From Fen-183 sp036504335 (GTDB lineage: Bacteria; Acidobacteriota; Thermoanaerobaculia; UBA5066), in the NCBI GenBank assembly GCA_036504335.1, contig DASXVJ010000024.1:1-64000 (forward strand): 64,000 nt of DNA. Direction: 5' to 3'. This document shows, piece by piece, positions 1-7,254 of the stretch. The position numbers were made by a program, and so were the translations under genes. Position 1 is the first letter of the stretch. Each line of letters starts with the position of its first letter. A model generated the notes under the pieces. That model was not told the origin of the DNA. It saw nothing but the letters and a program-made list of their open reading frames with translations, and did no database searches.

Positions 1-363
1 GCGGCCGTGTGGCTTCCCGGCCGCGCCGACGACGAGGGCGCCCTCGATTTCCCAGTGGTAGACGAAGCCTTCAGGACGGGGAGCGACGTCGGCCGCGCTC
101 ACGCTCAGGTCCGCATTCCGAAGCGATTCGGCCGCCGAAACGTCCGAAATTCCTTCGAAAGTGATGAGGACGCGGCCCAGATGCGGGCGCGCCGCCACGA
201 TGCGCACCTCCCGCTCCTCGCGCGCGCCGCCGGAGAGGAAGACTCTCAACCCTTCTGAGAATCTCTCCGGAAAGTCCGTCAACGCCTCGACGACGACCTC
301 GCCGGAGAGCCCGTGCGGCTTGATCACTCTGCCGATCGCGATGCGTTCGCCAGGGGCGATCAC
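1..363 (-). CDS. rimM: ribosome maturation factor RimM, C-terminus cut by the window edge
   Basis: RimM binds ribosomal protein S19 and helps fold the head of the 30S subunit. The reverse-strand frame reads GERIAIGRVIKPHGLSGEV near its start, the RimM N-terminal signature, then TDFPERF and a region leading to the GFVYHWEIEGALVV stretch where the PRC-barrel linker begins. About 121 residues are visible and there is no stop, so the C-terminal part lies outside. The start is a GTG at 363 with a GGGGAG Shine-Dalgarno 8 bases upstream; the nearer ATG is followed at once by a stop in its frame. The gene follows rpsP after about 20 bases, the usual ffh-rpsP-rimM order. A copy of the dispersed AT-rich element overlaps codons 32-40. 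Confidence 0.9.
   Translation of the reverse strand, partial: MIAPGERIAIGRVIKPHGLSGEVVVEALTDFPERFSEGLRVFLSGGAREEREVRIVAARPHLGRVLITFEGISDVSAAESLRNADLSVSAADVAPRPEGFVYHWEIEGALVVGAAGKPHGR
243..270 (-). repeat. dispersed AT-rich element, copy in rimM
   Basis: On the reverse strand the sequence reads GAGATTCTCAGAAGGG followed by TTGAGAG, a diverged match to the dispersed element. It encodes ERFSEGLRV of RimM, so it may be partly coincidental with a conserved protein segment. Confidence 0.4.
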
Positions 364-384
364 GCCATCACTCCCCGCGGAGCC

Positions 385-618
385 TCAGGCGGGTTTCGCG
401 ATGAGCTTCCGCACGGTCTCGGAGGCGGAGGCGCCCTTCGCGATCCACGCCTTCGCCTTCTCGCGGTCGAGCTTGAGCATCGGCGGGTTCTTCGTGGGGT
501 CGTAGTGGCCGAGCTCCTCGAGAACCTTGGCGGTCGGCGTGCGGCGGCTGTCGGAGACGACGATACGGTAGGCCGGGGCGTTCGTGCCGCCGACGCGGCG
601 GAGACGGATCTTGAGCAT
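385..618 (-). CDS. rpsP: 30S ribosomal protein S16
   Basis: A 77-residue protein that starts MLKIRLRRVG and carries the family's PAYRIVVSDSR and ELGHYDP motifs. It matches S16 along its full usual length. S16 is a small-subunit assembly protein. It lies 22 bases downstream of ffh and 21 bases upstream of rimM, on the same strand, so the three form one transcription unit. Confidence 0.97.
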   Translation of the reverse strand: MLKIRLRRVGGTNAPAYRIVVSDSRRTPTAKVLEELGHYDPTKNPPMLKLDREKAKAWIAKGASASETVRKLIAKPA

Positions 619-640
619 GTCTTTCCTTTTCTTCTGGACG

Positions 641-1942
641 TCAGCCGCGCATGCGCGCGGCGCCCTTCATCATCTTCTTCATCGAGAGGTATTGCTTGAG
701 GAGCTGGTTGACCTCGGGAACGCTCGTCCCGGAGCCCTTCGCGATGCGCTTCTTGCGGCCGGCGTCGAGGATCTTGGGGTCCTCGCGCTCGCCGGGCGTC
801 ATCGAGTCGATCATCGCCTCGAGGCTCTTCGTCGCGTCCTCGGGAATTTCGAGGTCGTGGAGCTGTTTCATCGGCCCGACCTTCGGGAGGTGGCCGAGCA
901 GACTGCCGAGAGACCCCATCTTCTTCAGCTGCGTCATCTGCTCGCGCAGGTCCGTCAGCGTAAACGTGTTCTTCCGGAGCTTCTCGGCCGCGCGGAGAGC
1001 CGCGGCCTCGTCGGTCTCGGCGGAGACCTTCTCGATGAGGGTCAGGACGTCGCCGAGGCCGAGGAGGCGCGATGCGGCGCGGTCGGGGTGGAACGGCTCG
1101 AGGTCCGCGACCTTCTCGCCGGTGCCCGTGAACTTCAGGGGCTTGCCGACGACCTTCGCGAGCGAAAGCGCGGCGCCGCCACGCGCGTCGCCGTCCGTCT
1201 TCGTGAGGATGACGCCCGTGAGCGGGAGCTTCGCTCCGAAGGCCTCGGCCGAGCGCACGGCGTCCTGGCCGGTCATCGCGTCCGCGACGAAGAGGATCTC
1301 GTCGGGCTCGGTGGCGGCCCGGATGCGCGCGACCTCGTCCATCAGGACCTCGTCGACGTGGAGACGGCCCGCGGTGTCGACGATCGCCACGTCGTAGCCG
1401 AAAAGCTTCGCGTCCTTGACGGCCGCCCGCGCCCGTGCCACGGCGTCCATCTCGCCTTTCGGGTCGAACGCCATCAGGCCGTTTTCCTTCGCGAGAGTCC
1501 GAAGCTGCTCGGTCGCGGCCGGCCGGTGCACGTCGGCGGGAATCAGGAGGACCTGCTTGCCGAAGCCCTTCTTGAGGTGGAGGGCGAGCTTGGCGGCCGT
1601 GGTCGTCTTGCCCGAGCCCTGCAGGCCCACGAGGAGAATCACGGAGGGGCGCTTCTTGATCGCGAGCGGCGCCTGCTGCCCGCCGAGGATGGCGGTCAGC
1701 TCGTCCCGGACGATCTTGATGACCTGCTGGGCGGGGGAAAAGGAGGTCAGGACCTCCTGGCCCACGGCCTTCTCCCGCACGGCTGCCGTGAAGTCCTTGA
1801 CGACGCTCAGGTTGACGTCGGCCTCGAGGAGCGCCGTTCGGATCTCCTTGAGCGCCTCGTCGACGTGAAACTCGGTCAGGTGGCCTTCGCCGCGGAGCTC
1901 CTTGAAGACACGCTGCAGCCGGTTGGAAAGGGACTCGAACAT
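641..1942 (-). CDS. ffh: signal recognition particle GTPase Ffh (SRP54)
   Basis: This 433-residue protein has the three SRP54 regions: an N-terminal four-helix bundle, a GTPase domain and a methionine-bearing M domain. The P-loop GLQGSGKTT is at about 106-114, DTAGR at 189-193 and TKTDGDARGG from about 247. The M domain holds the LLGHLPKVGPMKQL stretch. Ffh binds 4.5S RNA and signal sequences on ribosomes and delivers them to FtsY and SecYEG. The length is near the family norm. It is the first gene of the leftward ffh-rpsP-rimM block. I saw no SRP RNA gene in the window. Confidence 0.97.
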   Translation of the reverse strand: MFESLSNRLQRVFKELRGEGHLTEFHVDEALKEIRTALLEADVNLSVVKDFTAAVREKAVGQEVLTSFSPAQQVIKIVRDELTAILGGQQAPLAIKKRPSVILLVGLQGSGKTTTAAKLALHLKKGFGKQVLLIPADVHRPAATEQLRTLAKENGLMAFDPKGEMDAVARARAAVKDAKLFGYDVAIVDTAGRLHVDEVLMDEVARIRAATEPDEILFVADAMTGQDAVRSAEAFGAKLPLTGVILTKTDGDARGGAALSLAKVVGKPLKFTGTGEKVADLEPFHPDRAASRLLGLGDVLTLIEKVSAETDEAAALRAAEKLRKNTFTLTDLREQMTQLKKMGSLGSLLGHLPKVGPMKQLHDLEIPEDATKSLEAMIDSMTPGEREDPKILDAGRKKRIAKGSGTSVPEVNQLLKQYLSMKKMMKGAARMRG

Positions 1943-1993
1943 CGCCGCGCGGAGTGTATCAGGCGACGATTCCGGGCCAAGTCACTGACAGGG

Positions 1994-2021
1994 TTGACAG
2001 AACCCGCGTTTCCCGTATCCT
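1994..2021 (+). promoter_or_regulatory. candidate sigma-70-type promoter for the Thr-rich lipoprotein
   Basis: A perfect TTGACA at 1994-1999 is followed after 16 bases by TATCCT at 2016-2021. It lies in the 232-base gap between divergent ffh and the lipoprotein gene and points at the lipoprotein, leaving a leader of about 145 bases. The rest of the gap is unremarkable apart from the ribosome binding site. Confidence 0.5.
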
Positions 2022-2174
2022 CCCTCCGAAGCTCGAGGCGGAGTGCGTTCCGTCGGAGTTGGAGTGTTCCCTCCCGTTTCGCACGCCAAGCCCAGTTTCA
2101 ACACGCTCGATCCAGAAGACGCCACAAGGCGCAACGTTCCACAAGAACGAAAAAAAACAAGGAGAACCCAGACC

Positions 2175-2405
2175 ATGAAGAAGCTCACCTCAACCCTCGC
2201 CCTCGTCGCCCTCGCCACGTCGCTCGTCGCCTGCTCCAAGCCCGAGGAGAAGAAGCCCGAAGTGAAGGCCGAGGCCCCCAAGGTCGTCGAGGAGACGAAG
2301 ACGACCTCCACGACGACGACCACCACGGCCCCCGACGCCACGACGGCGACCACGGCCACCACGACCACCACGGTCACGACGGCCTCCGCCCCCGCCACGA
2401 AGTAA
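2175..2405 (+). CDS. small Thr/Ala-rich lipoprotein
   Basis: A 76-residue protein. The start is chosen at the ATG at 2175 because AAGGAGAAC lies just upstream and the following 20 residues form a lipoprotein signal with lipobox LVAC (Cys20). The mature part is low complexity: a Lys/Glu/Pro-rich stretch (about 21-40), then almost only Thr, Ala and Val to the end. It has no domain and no catalytic residues, so it may be a flexible envelope spacer. It has its own promoter candidate and a strong terminator, so it is probably monocistronic. The function is unknown; similar Thr-rich small lipoproteins are common but not conserved in sequence. Confidence 0.75.
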   Translation: MKKLTSTLALVALATSLVACSKPEEKKPEVKAEAPKVVEETKTTSTTTTTTAPDATTATTATTTTTVTTASAPATK

Positions 2406-2431
2406 GCGCCCGCTCCTTCCGGAGCTCGAGG

Positions 2432-2464
2432 ACGCCCCGGCTCGCCGGGGCGTTTCTCTTTTTT
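2432..2464 (+). terminator. Rho-independent terminator
   Basis: An 8-bp GC stem (CGCCCCGG at 2433-2440 paired with CCGGGGCG at 2445-2452) with a CTCG loop is followed by a run TTTCTCTTTTTT. It is 27 bases past the lipoprotein stop. Confidence 0.85.
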
Positions 2465-2515
2465 GGGCCAGGCAGGCTGGCAGGTTCCTTGCGATGATCG
2501 GAGGCGGAGACTGTC

Positions 2516-3415
2516 ATGACGAAACGCCTCGGACCCGCCCTCGCCCTTCTCGCGCTTCTCGCCGCCGCCTCCGCGCCCGCCGTCGAACCGGCCTCCGATC
2601 CCCGGCCGGCTCCCCTCGCGCCCCGGGCCAGCGTTCCGATCCCGCCGCGGGCCGAGGCCGGCCGCACGGCCCTCGACTCGATCGTCACGTCGGATGCGTT
2701 CCTGCCCGCCGTCCACATCAACGGTGCGTCGGGCGTCTTTCGCACCGACGTCTGGATCTTCAACCCCGACCCGAACCTCAAGGCCGGCGTGGACCTCTAC
2801 TACACCGAGGCGGACCGTGACGGATCGGCGTTGCCCGGCATCCGCATCACGCCCGACCTCGACCCGCGCGAGTCGGTGACGCTCTCGGACATCGTCAAGG
2901 ACTACTTCGGCAAGACCTCGAGCTACGGCCTCCTCGAGGTGAGGGGCAGCCTCCCCCTCATCGTCACGAGCAACACGTTCAACGTCGCGGGCGCGACGCC
3001 CGGCACATACGGCCAGTTCTCGCCCGGACAGGCCTTCCGCAACGCGCTTGGTTTCGACACCTCGATCTTCGGGGATCTCTACGTCACGGGGCTCTTCAAC
3101 GACCCGAACCACCGGACGAACGCCGTCGTCATGAACCCGACGGGCACGACGCTCGAGGCGGGCGTCCAGCTCGTGGATTCCGTCGGCAACGTCTACAAGA
3201 CCGTGGTCGTCACGGTTGCGCCGTGGTCGCTCCACCAGCTCAACGACATCTTCTACCAGGACTTCGCCTCCTCGAATCCGCCACAGGGCGGCCCGTGGCG
3301 CCTGAACGTCTACGTGGACCTCTCGAACGGGGCGAAGGTGCTCTGCTACGCCACCGTCACGGACCTCCGGACGGGCGACCCGTACCTCGTCCCCGGACAG
3401 GCGGCCCGACCGTAG
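2516..3415 (+). CDS. secreted beta-sandwich protein of unknown function
   Basis: A 299-residue protein with a Sec signal peptide (about 1-23: a short basic start, a Leu/Ala-rich core and an AxA-type cleavage region). The mature part contains the pattern LPAVHINGASGVFRTDVWIFNP and later TNAVVMNPTGT, alternating strands that look like repeated immunoglobulin-like or beta-sandwich modules. Proteins with such 'rTDvWlfNP' motifs are frequent among secreted acidobacterial proteins, but I know of no assigned function. There are no cysteines in a redox pattern and no catalytic triad. It stands between the lipoprotein terminator and a HAD gene that starts right after its stop. Confidence 0.75.
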   Translation: MTKRLGPALALLALLAAASAPAVEPASDPRPAPLAPRASVPIPPRAEAGRTALDSIVTSDAFLPAVHINGASGVFRTDVWIFNPDPNLKAGVDLYYTEADRDGSALPGIRITPDLDPRESVTLSDIVKDYFGKTSSYGLLEVRGSLPLIVTSNTFNVAGATPGTYGQFSPGQAFRNALGFDTSIFGDLYVTGLFNDPNHRTNAVVMNPTGTTLEAGVQLVDSVGNVYKTVVVTVAPWSLHQLNDIFYQDFASSNPPQGGPWRLNVYVDLSNGAKVLCYATVTDLRTGDPYLVPGQAARP

Positions 3416-3416
3416 C

Positions 3417-4025
3417 GTGGCGCGAGCCCTCCTCCTCGACCTCGGCAACGTCCTCGTCCGCTTCGACCACGGGTTGACGCTCGCGCGGCTCGAGCAGGCC
3501 ACGGGCGTTTCCGCCGCCGTGCTCCGGCCGCACGTCTTCGGTCCGCTCGAACGCGATTTCGACCTCGGCCGCGTCGACGCCCAGGCCTTCTTTCGTGCGG
3601 TCGAAGCGGCCGCGGCCCTCCCGCGGCTTCCCGACGACGTCTGGATCCCGGCGTGGCGGGACATCTTCTTCCGTGACGAGCGCGCCCTCGCGCTGCTTCC
3701 GAGGCTCGCGCCGGGCGTGACGCCGGTCCTCGTTTCGAATACGAACACGCTCCACTGGGACGGCGTGCTCTCAGTCGCCCCCGAGCTTCCCCGCCTCCTG
3801 CCGCGGCGCGCGCTCTCGTTCGAGATCGACGCCGCCAAGCCCGACCCGGCGCACTTCGCGGCCGCCCTCGCCCTCGCGGACGCCGGGCCGCGCGACGCCG
3901 TCTTCGCGGACGACCGCGCCGAGATGGTCGAGGCCGCGCGGGCGCTCGGGATCGACGCGTTCGCCGTGAAAAGCGCGGGGAGCCTGGAGTCCGATCTCCA
4001 CTCGAGAGGCCTTCTCGGCTCATGA
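3417..4025 (+). CDS. HAD-superfamily hydrolase (YihX-like)
   Basis: A 202-residue protein that begins at a GTG two bases after the preceding stop. Motif I is DLGNVLVRFD (nucleophile Asp8). Motif II SNTN is near 107, the motif III Lys lies in DAAKPDP, and motif IV is FADDRAEMVEAA near 162. The second acidic residue of the usual DxD is replaced by Gly (DLGN), as in the YihX-like and haloacid-dehalogenase-like branch. It probably acts on a small phosphorylated metabolite, but the substrate cannot be told from sequence. Its stop overlaps the ATG of the thioredoxin lipoprotein (ATGA), so the two are translationally coupled. Confidence 0.85.
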   Translation: MARALLLDLGNVLVRFDHGLTLARLEQATGVSAAVLRPHVFGPLERDFDLGRVDAQAFFRAVEAAAALPRLPDDVWIPAWRDIFFRDERALALLPRLAPGVTPVLVSNTNTLHWDGVLSVAPELPRLLPRRALSFEIDAAKPDPAHFAAALALADAGPRDAVFADDRAEMVEAARALGIDAFAVKSAGSLESDLHSRGLLGS

Positions 4026-4549
4026 GGCGTCGCCGGGGATATTCTTTGAAGGTGAAGAGGGGAACGGTTCTCGCAGGTGCGCTCGCCGCACTTTCGGGTG
4101 CACTGCTCCTCGCCGGAGTGGGCTGCCGCCGCCGCGACGAAGCCGCTTCGCCGTCGAACACGCCTCTGGACCATTCGAAGAAATCTTCGTCTTCCTCCTC
4201 CCTCCCTTTCGCCTCTCTTTCGTTCGACGAAGCGCTCGGGAGAGCCCGCGCCGAGAAGAAGCTCGTCTTCGTCGACGTCTACGCCGACTGGTGCACGTGG
4301 TGCACGAAGATGGACGATGACGTGTTCATCGATTCACGCGTCCAGAAAGCGCTTCTCGACTTCATTCCAATCAAGGTGGATGCCGACAAGGGCGGAGGGC
4401 GGGCGGTCGCGAACCGCTACCGCGTGAGAGGACTGCCCGCCTACCTCCTCGTCGACGGCAACGGCAACGTCGTGGGCCGATTCGACGGCTACCTTCCGGT
4501 CGAGGCCTTCCTTTTGAAGCTCGGCCGCGCCGCCGGCGGCCGCGCCTGA
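4022..4549 (+). CDS. thioredoxin-fold lipoprotein (Thioredoxin_7-like)
   Basis: A 175-residue protein with a basic start, a hydrophobic core and lipobox AGVGC (Cys35), so it is an envelope lipoprotein. The thioredoxin fold starts after a Ser-rich linker (about 42-64). The active site is WCTWC (Cys91, Cys94) in the context FVDVYADWCTWCTKMD, typical of DsbD-gamma or thioredoxin_7 proteins, and the cis-Pro is in VRGLPAYLL. It probably reduces or transfers electrons to periplasmic thiols. Two copies of the dispersed element fall in it: one in the signal-peptide n-region and one creating the SKKSS linker. The stop TGA overlaps the apparent CTG start of the next gene. Confidence 0.85.
   Translation: MRRRRGYSLKVKRGTVLAGALAALSGALLLAGVGCRRRDEAASPSNTPLDHSKKSSSSSSLPFASLSFDEALGRARAEKKLVFVDVYADWCTWCTKMDDDVFIDSRVQKALLDFIPIKVDADKGGGRAVANRYRVRGLPAYLLVDGNGNVVGRFDGYLPVEAFLLKLGRAAGGRA
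4035..4062 (+). repeat. dispersed AT-rich element, copy in the thioredoxin lipoprotein signal peptide
   Basis: The sequence reads GATATTCTTTGAAGG followed by TGAAGAGGGG, a strong match to both arms. Here it encodes GYSLKVKRG in the n-region of the signal peptide. Confidence 0.75.
4171..4195 (-). repeat. dispersed AT-rich element, copy in the thioredoxin lipoprotein linker
   Basis: The reverse strand reads GAAGATTTCTTCGAATGG, an almost exact core. On the coding strand it gives HSKKSSSS, the Ser-rich linker between lipobox and thioredoxin fold. A polypyrimidine run follows to about 4225. Confidence 0.8.
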
Positions 4550-4908
4550 ACGAGCCCGGCGGCCCGTCCGGTCATCCGCTCTTCGCGAAGGGCCTCGAGG
4601 AGTTTCGCGCCGGGCGTTTCTTCGAGGCGCACGAGGAGTGGGAGACGCTCTGGATGACGTCCGAGGGCGACGCGAAGCTCTTCCTCCAGGCCCTCATCCA
4701 GGTCGCGGCCGCCTGCGTCCACCTCGCACGCGGCAACGCCGCGCCGGGGGCGCGGCTGCTGAGTCTCGCGGACGCCAAGCTCGAGCGATTCGGAGGCGAA
4801 TTCGGAGGGATCAATACGGATTCTCTTCGAAAGGGAATATCGAGGGCTCAGGAGCATTTGCGGTTGGGCGCCGCGCCGGGCGACGCAGCAAAGGCGATCC
4901 GGCTCTAG
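4546..4908 (+). CDS. DUF309 family protein, apparent CTG start
   Basis: About 120 residues. The DUF309 signature HPLFAKGLEEFRAG-RFFEAHEEWETLW is intact and is followed by FLQALIQVAAACVHLARGN, the usual second helix. The first ATG (4654) lies inside this conserved motif and would remove it, so the real start must be upstream. The only plausible start is CTG at 4546, which overlaps the TGA of the preceding thioredoxin gene (CTGA). DUF309 is a small all-helical family of unknown function, possibly metal binding through the conserved His and Glu. A dispersed element copy encodes the TDSLRKGIS segment. The stop interlocks with that of the converging glycosyltransferase gene. Confidence 0.75.
   Translation: MNEPGGPSGHPLFAKGLEEFRAGRFFEAHEEWETLWMTSEGDAKLFLQALIQVAAACVHLARGNAAPGARLLSLADAKLERFGGEFGGINTDSLRKGISRAQEHLRLGAAPGDAAKAIRL
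4818..4840 (+). repeat. dispersed AT-rich element, copy in the DUF309 gene
   Basis: The sequence reads GGATTCTCTTCGAAAGGG followed by AATATCG. The core is intact and the right arm is diverged. It encodes DSLRKGIS. Confidence 0.5.
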
Positions 4909-6212
4909 CGCAGGAGAGGGGCGAGCCGCGACGCCGCCGCGGCGACGAGCGTCGCGTCCGGCTCGCGGCTCGCGGCGCCGAACGGGCCCGGCCGCCCAAC
5001 GCCGACCTCGGCGAGAGCGTGCGCGACGAAGCCCCGGAGGCCGAGCGGGCGCGCGAGACCGTCTGCGGCCTCTCGCAGGACGCCGGCGTACGCCTCTGCG
5101 ATGCGATCGGGCCGCCGAGCCTCTCCCCAGGCGACCGCGGCCTCGGATCGCGCACGTGTGCGCGCGGGATCGAAGGCGAGCGTCTCCATCTCGGCCGCGA
5201 GGCGCGGAATCTCGTCGCCGCCCACCGGAACTTTCGAGGCGAACGCCTCGGGCAGCTCGCGGAACCAGCCCGTGTCCGAAACGACGAGCGGAAGGCCGAA
5301 GCCGGCGAGCCTGCAGACCGCGCCCGACGTCTCCCCCATCGTCGGGTGCCTGAGATTCACGCCGAAGTCGGCCGCGGAGGCGGCGCGCCAGAAGTCCTCG
5401 TCCGGGAGGTAGCCGCCGAAGGCGACGTCCCCCGCGAGATCGTGCTCGTCGACGAACCGGTGGAGCGGGTCGTCCTCTCCCACGGCGCCGCCGACGAACA
5501 GGAACGGCCGGCGGCCGGCCGGAAGGGACGCGAGCGCTTCCAGGATCTTCCCGATTCTCTTCGCGGGCGTCACGACGCCCAGCGACGCCACGACCGGCCT
5601 GTCGAGCGGCAGCCCGAGCGCGCGGCGCGCCTCGTCCTTCGGCGTGCGGGGCGCCTCGACCACGTGGTGCGGAATCTCGACCACCCGCGTCTTCGGGCTC
5701 TCGCGCAGGACGGCGCCCCGGACGAGCGCCGAGTGCGCGATCACGGCGTCCGCCGCGCGGACGACGCCCGCCGACATCGGGAACGCCCACGGGTCGAGGT
5801 CCCACACCGGGATGCGCGGACCGCGCCGCCCCTCGTCGGCGAAGGCTCGGCCCCGCAAGCCGTGCGCCGCCTCGAGGGCCCGGGCGTAGTCCGGCTCGCG
5901 GCCCCGGTCGAGGTACGCGGCGGCGAAGAGGTGATGGAGGACGAAGTCGTGCAGGACGACCACGGCCGGCGTCCTCCGCACCGGCGCGCACAGCGCTTCG
6001 ACGGACGGCGCGTGCAGCGGGTCGTTCCCGATCTGGAAGAGGAGGACGTCGTGGCCGGCCCGGAGGGCCTTCGCGGCATGGTCGGGTTCATAAGAGACGA
6101 GAGAAAGAGAGGATTTCTTTGAAAGTGAAGAGAGGATCTCGGAGTCGTAGTCGGCGATGCCGGAGCGCGTCGGGGGCAGCGGGCCGATGAACCCGACGGA
6201 AAGGGGGGTCAT
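4905..6212 (-). CDS. family 4-type glycosyltransferase
   Basis: A 435-residue GT-B protein. The N-terminal Rossmann half begins VGFIGPLPPTRSGIADY. The C-terminal half has VVASLGVVTPAKRI (about 210-225) and the acceptor-nucleotide region GVNLRHPTMGETSGAVCRLAGFGLPLVVSDTGW, where the E-x7-E-like element is recognisable. It probably transfers a sugar in cell-surface polysaccharide synthesis; donor and acceptor cannot be told. It overlaps the upstream glycosyltransferase gene by ATGA and so belongs to the leftward methyltransferase-GT-GT operon. A dispersed element encodes LSSLSKKSSLS (about 26-36), a loop after the first helix. Confidence 0.87.
   Translation of the reverse strand: MTPLSVGFIGPLPPTRSGIADYDSEILSSLSKKSSLSLVSYEPDHAAKALRAGHDVLLFQIGNDPLHAPSVEALCAPVRRTPAVVVLHDFVLHHLFAAAYLDRGREPDYARALEAAHGLRGRAFADEGRRGPRIPVWDLDPWAFPMSAGVVRAADAVIAHSALVRGAVLRESPKTRVVEIPHHVVEAPRTPKDEARRALGLPLDRPVVASLGVVTPAKRIGKILEALASLPAGRRPFLFVGGAVGEDDPLHRFVDEHDLAGDVAFGGYLPDEDFWRAASAADFGVNLRHPTMGETSGAVCRLAGFGLPLVVSDTGWFRELPEAFASKVPVGGDEIPRLAAEMETLAFDPARTRARSEAAVAWGEARRPDRIAEAYAGVLREAADGLARPLGLRGFVAHALAEVGVGRPGPFGAASREPDATLVAAAASRLAPLLR
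6108..6135 (+). repeat. dispersed AT-rich element, copy in glycosyltransferase 1
   Basis: The sequence reads GAGGATTTCTTTGAAAG followed by TGAAGAGAGG, preceded by a short purine run. On the coding strand it gives LSSLSKKSSLS. Confidence 0.8.
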
Positions 6213-7246
6213 CGAATTCCGCCCGCCTCGAGCAGGGACCGGACCGCATGGCTCCAGCTGATCTCTCTTACCCTTTCAAAGCCTCTTCCTCCGAACTCCC
6301 CTGATTTCTTCGCGTCCGCGAGCAATCCGGTCGCCGCTTCGGCGAGCGCAGTGGCATCCGGGGCGACGACCCGCCCGTTCTCGCCGTCCACGACGAACTC
6401 CAGCGGGCCGCCGGAGTCCGTGCACGTGACGACGGGCTTCTTCGAGAGGAACGCTTCGAGGGCGATGTAGCCGTAGTCCTCGTCGGCAGGCGGGAAGAGG
6501 ACCGCGCCACACGTCGCATAGAGCGTGAGCAGGTCCTCGTCCGGGACGCGCCCGGCGAACCGGACGTCCGCGCCGCTCTTCTTCGCGATCGACTCGAGCC
6601 GCGAGCGGTCGGGCCCGTCGCCCGCGATCACGAGGCGGAACTTCCCCGCCGCCGCCGCGCCGATCGCGAGGTCCATCCGCTTCCACGAATCGAGCCGTCC
6701 GGCCGCGAGCGCGAACCCCTGCGGCGGCTCCGTGCGGTAACGGCCCGCGAGCGGCGGCGGATGGTAGAGCGCCTCGGCCGCGATCCCGTTGAACCGCGCG
6801 AGGCGATCCGCGGTGTTCTTCGCGTTCGTGAAGATCTTCCGCGCCTCCCCGAGGCCCGTACGATCCGCGTCCGCGATCAACTCACGCCAGCGCGAGTCGG
6901 CCGGCGACGCCGTGAAGTCGCTCTCGGGCGTCCCGAACCGGTCGTACGCCTGGCGGAACTGGTGGATGAGCCAGACGACCTTGTTCTCGTGCCTCACGAA
7001 GTACGACGGGAACTTCATGGGAATGACGAGGTCGACGCGCCTGCCGTCGGCCTCGGAGACGTCGAGGAGGCGCCACGCGAGCGCCGACGTCAGGATCTCC
7101 TCGCGCGGATACCACTTGAACGGCAGCCGCACGAGCTCGGCCTCGTGTCCGGCCGCGCGGAGTTCGCGCACGAGTCCGTCCGCGTGCCGCTCGGCGCCGC
7201 CCGAGGCGAACGGCACCTGCGCGTTGCAGACGAGGATGCGGGCCAT
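6209..7246 (-). CDS. family 4-type glycosyltransferase
   Basis: A 345-residue GT-B protein. I chose ATG 7246 because the protein then starts MARILVCNAQVPFASGGAERH, the normal first strand and Gly-rich loop of GT4 enzymes; the open frame continues far upstream but that part is antisense-like sequence inside the methyltransferase gene. The C-terminal domain has FALAAGRLDSWKR, LVIAGDGPDR and EDYGYIALEAFLSKKPVV with the E-x7-E pair and TDSGGPLEFV. It acts in surface glycan assembly with its neighbours. It starts nine bases after the methyltransferase stop. Confidence 0.88.
   Translation of the reverse strand: MARILVCNAQVPFASGGAERHADGLVRELRAAGHEAELVRLPFKWYPREEILTSALAWRLLDVSEADGRRVDLVIPMKFPSYFVRHENKVVWLIHQFRQAYDRFGTPESDFTASPADSRWRELIADADRTGLGEARKIFTNAKNTADRLARFNGIAAEALYHPPPLAGRYRTEPPQGFALAAGRLDSWKRMDLAIGAAAAGKFRLVIAGDGPDRSRLESIAKKSGADVRFAGRVPDEDLLTLYATCGAVLFPPADEDYGYIALEAFLSKKPVVTCTDSGGPLEFVVDGENGRVVAPDATALAEAATGLLADAKKSGEFGGRGFERVREISWSHAVRSLLEAGGIR
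6265..6289 (-). repeat. dispersed AT-rich element, copy near the 3' end of glycosyltransferase 2
   Basis: The reverse strand reads GGAAGAGGCTTTGAAAGG followed by GTAAGAG. The left arm is diverged and the right half is strong. It encodes GRGFERVREI, a different reading frame from the SKK copies. Confidence 0.5.
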
Positions 7247-7254
7247 GCGCGGAC

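Noticed and set aside
584..2497. 637-residue open frame across ffh in the opposite strand
   Set aside because: Antisense shadow of ffh; it also runs through the promoter, the lipoprotein gene and its terminator.
4654..4908. DUF309 gene starting at the first ATG
   Set aside because: This start would delete the conserved HPLF to EEWETLW segment, so the upstream CTG start is preferred.
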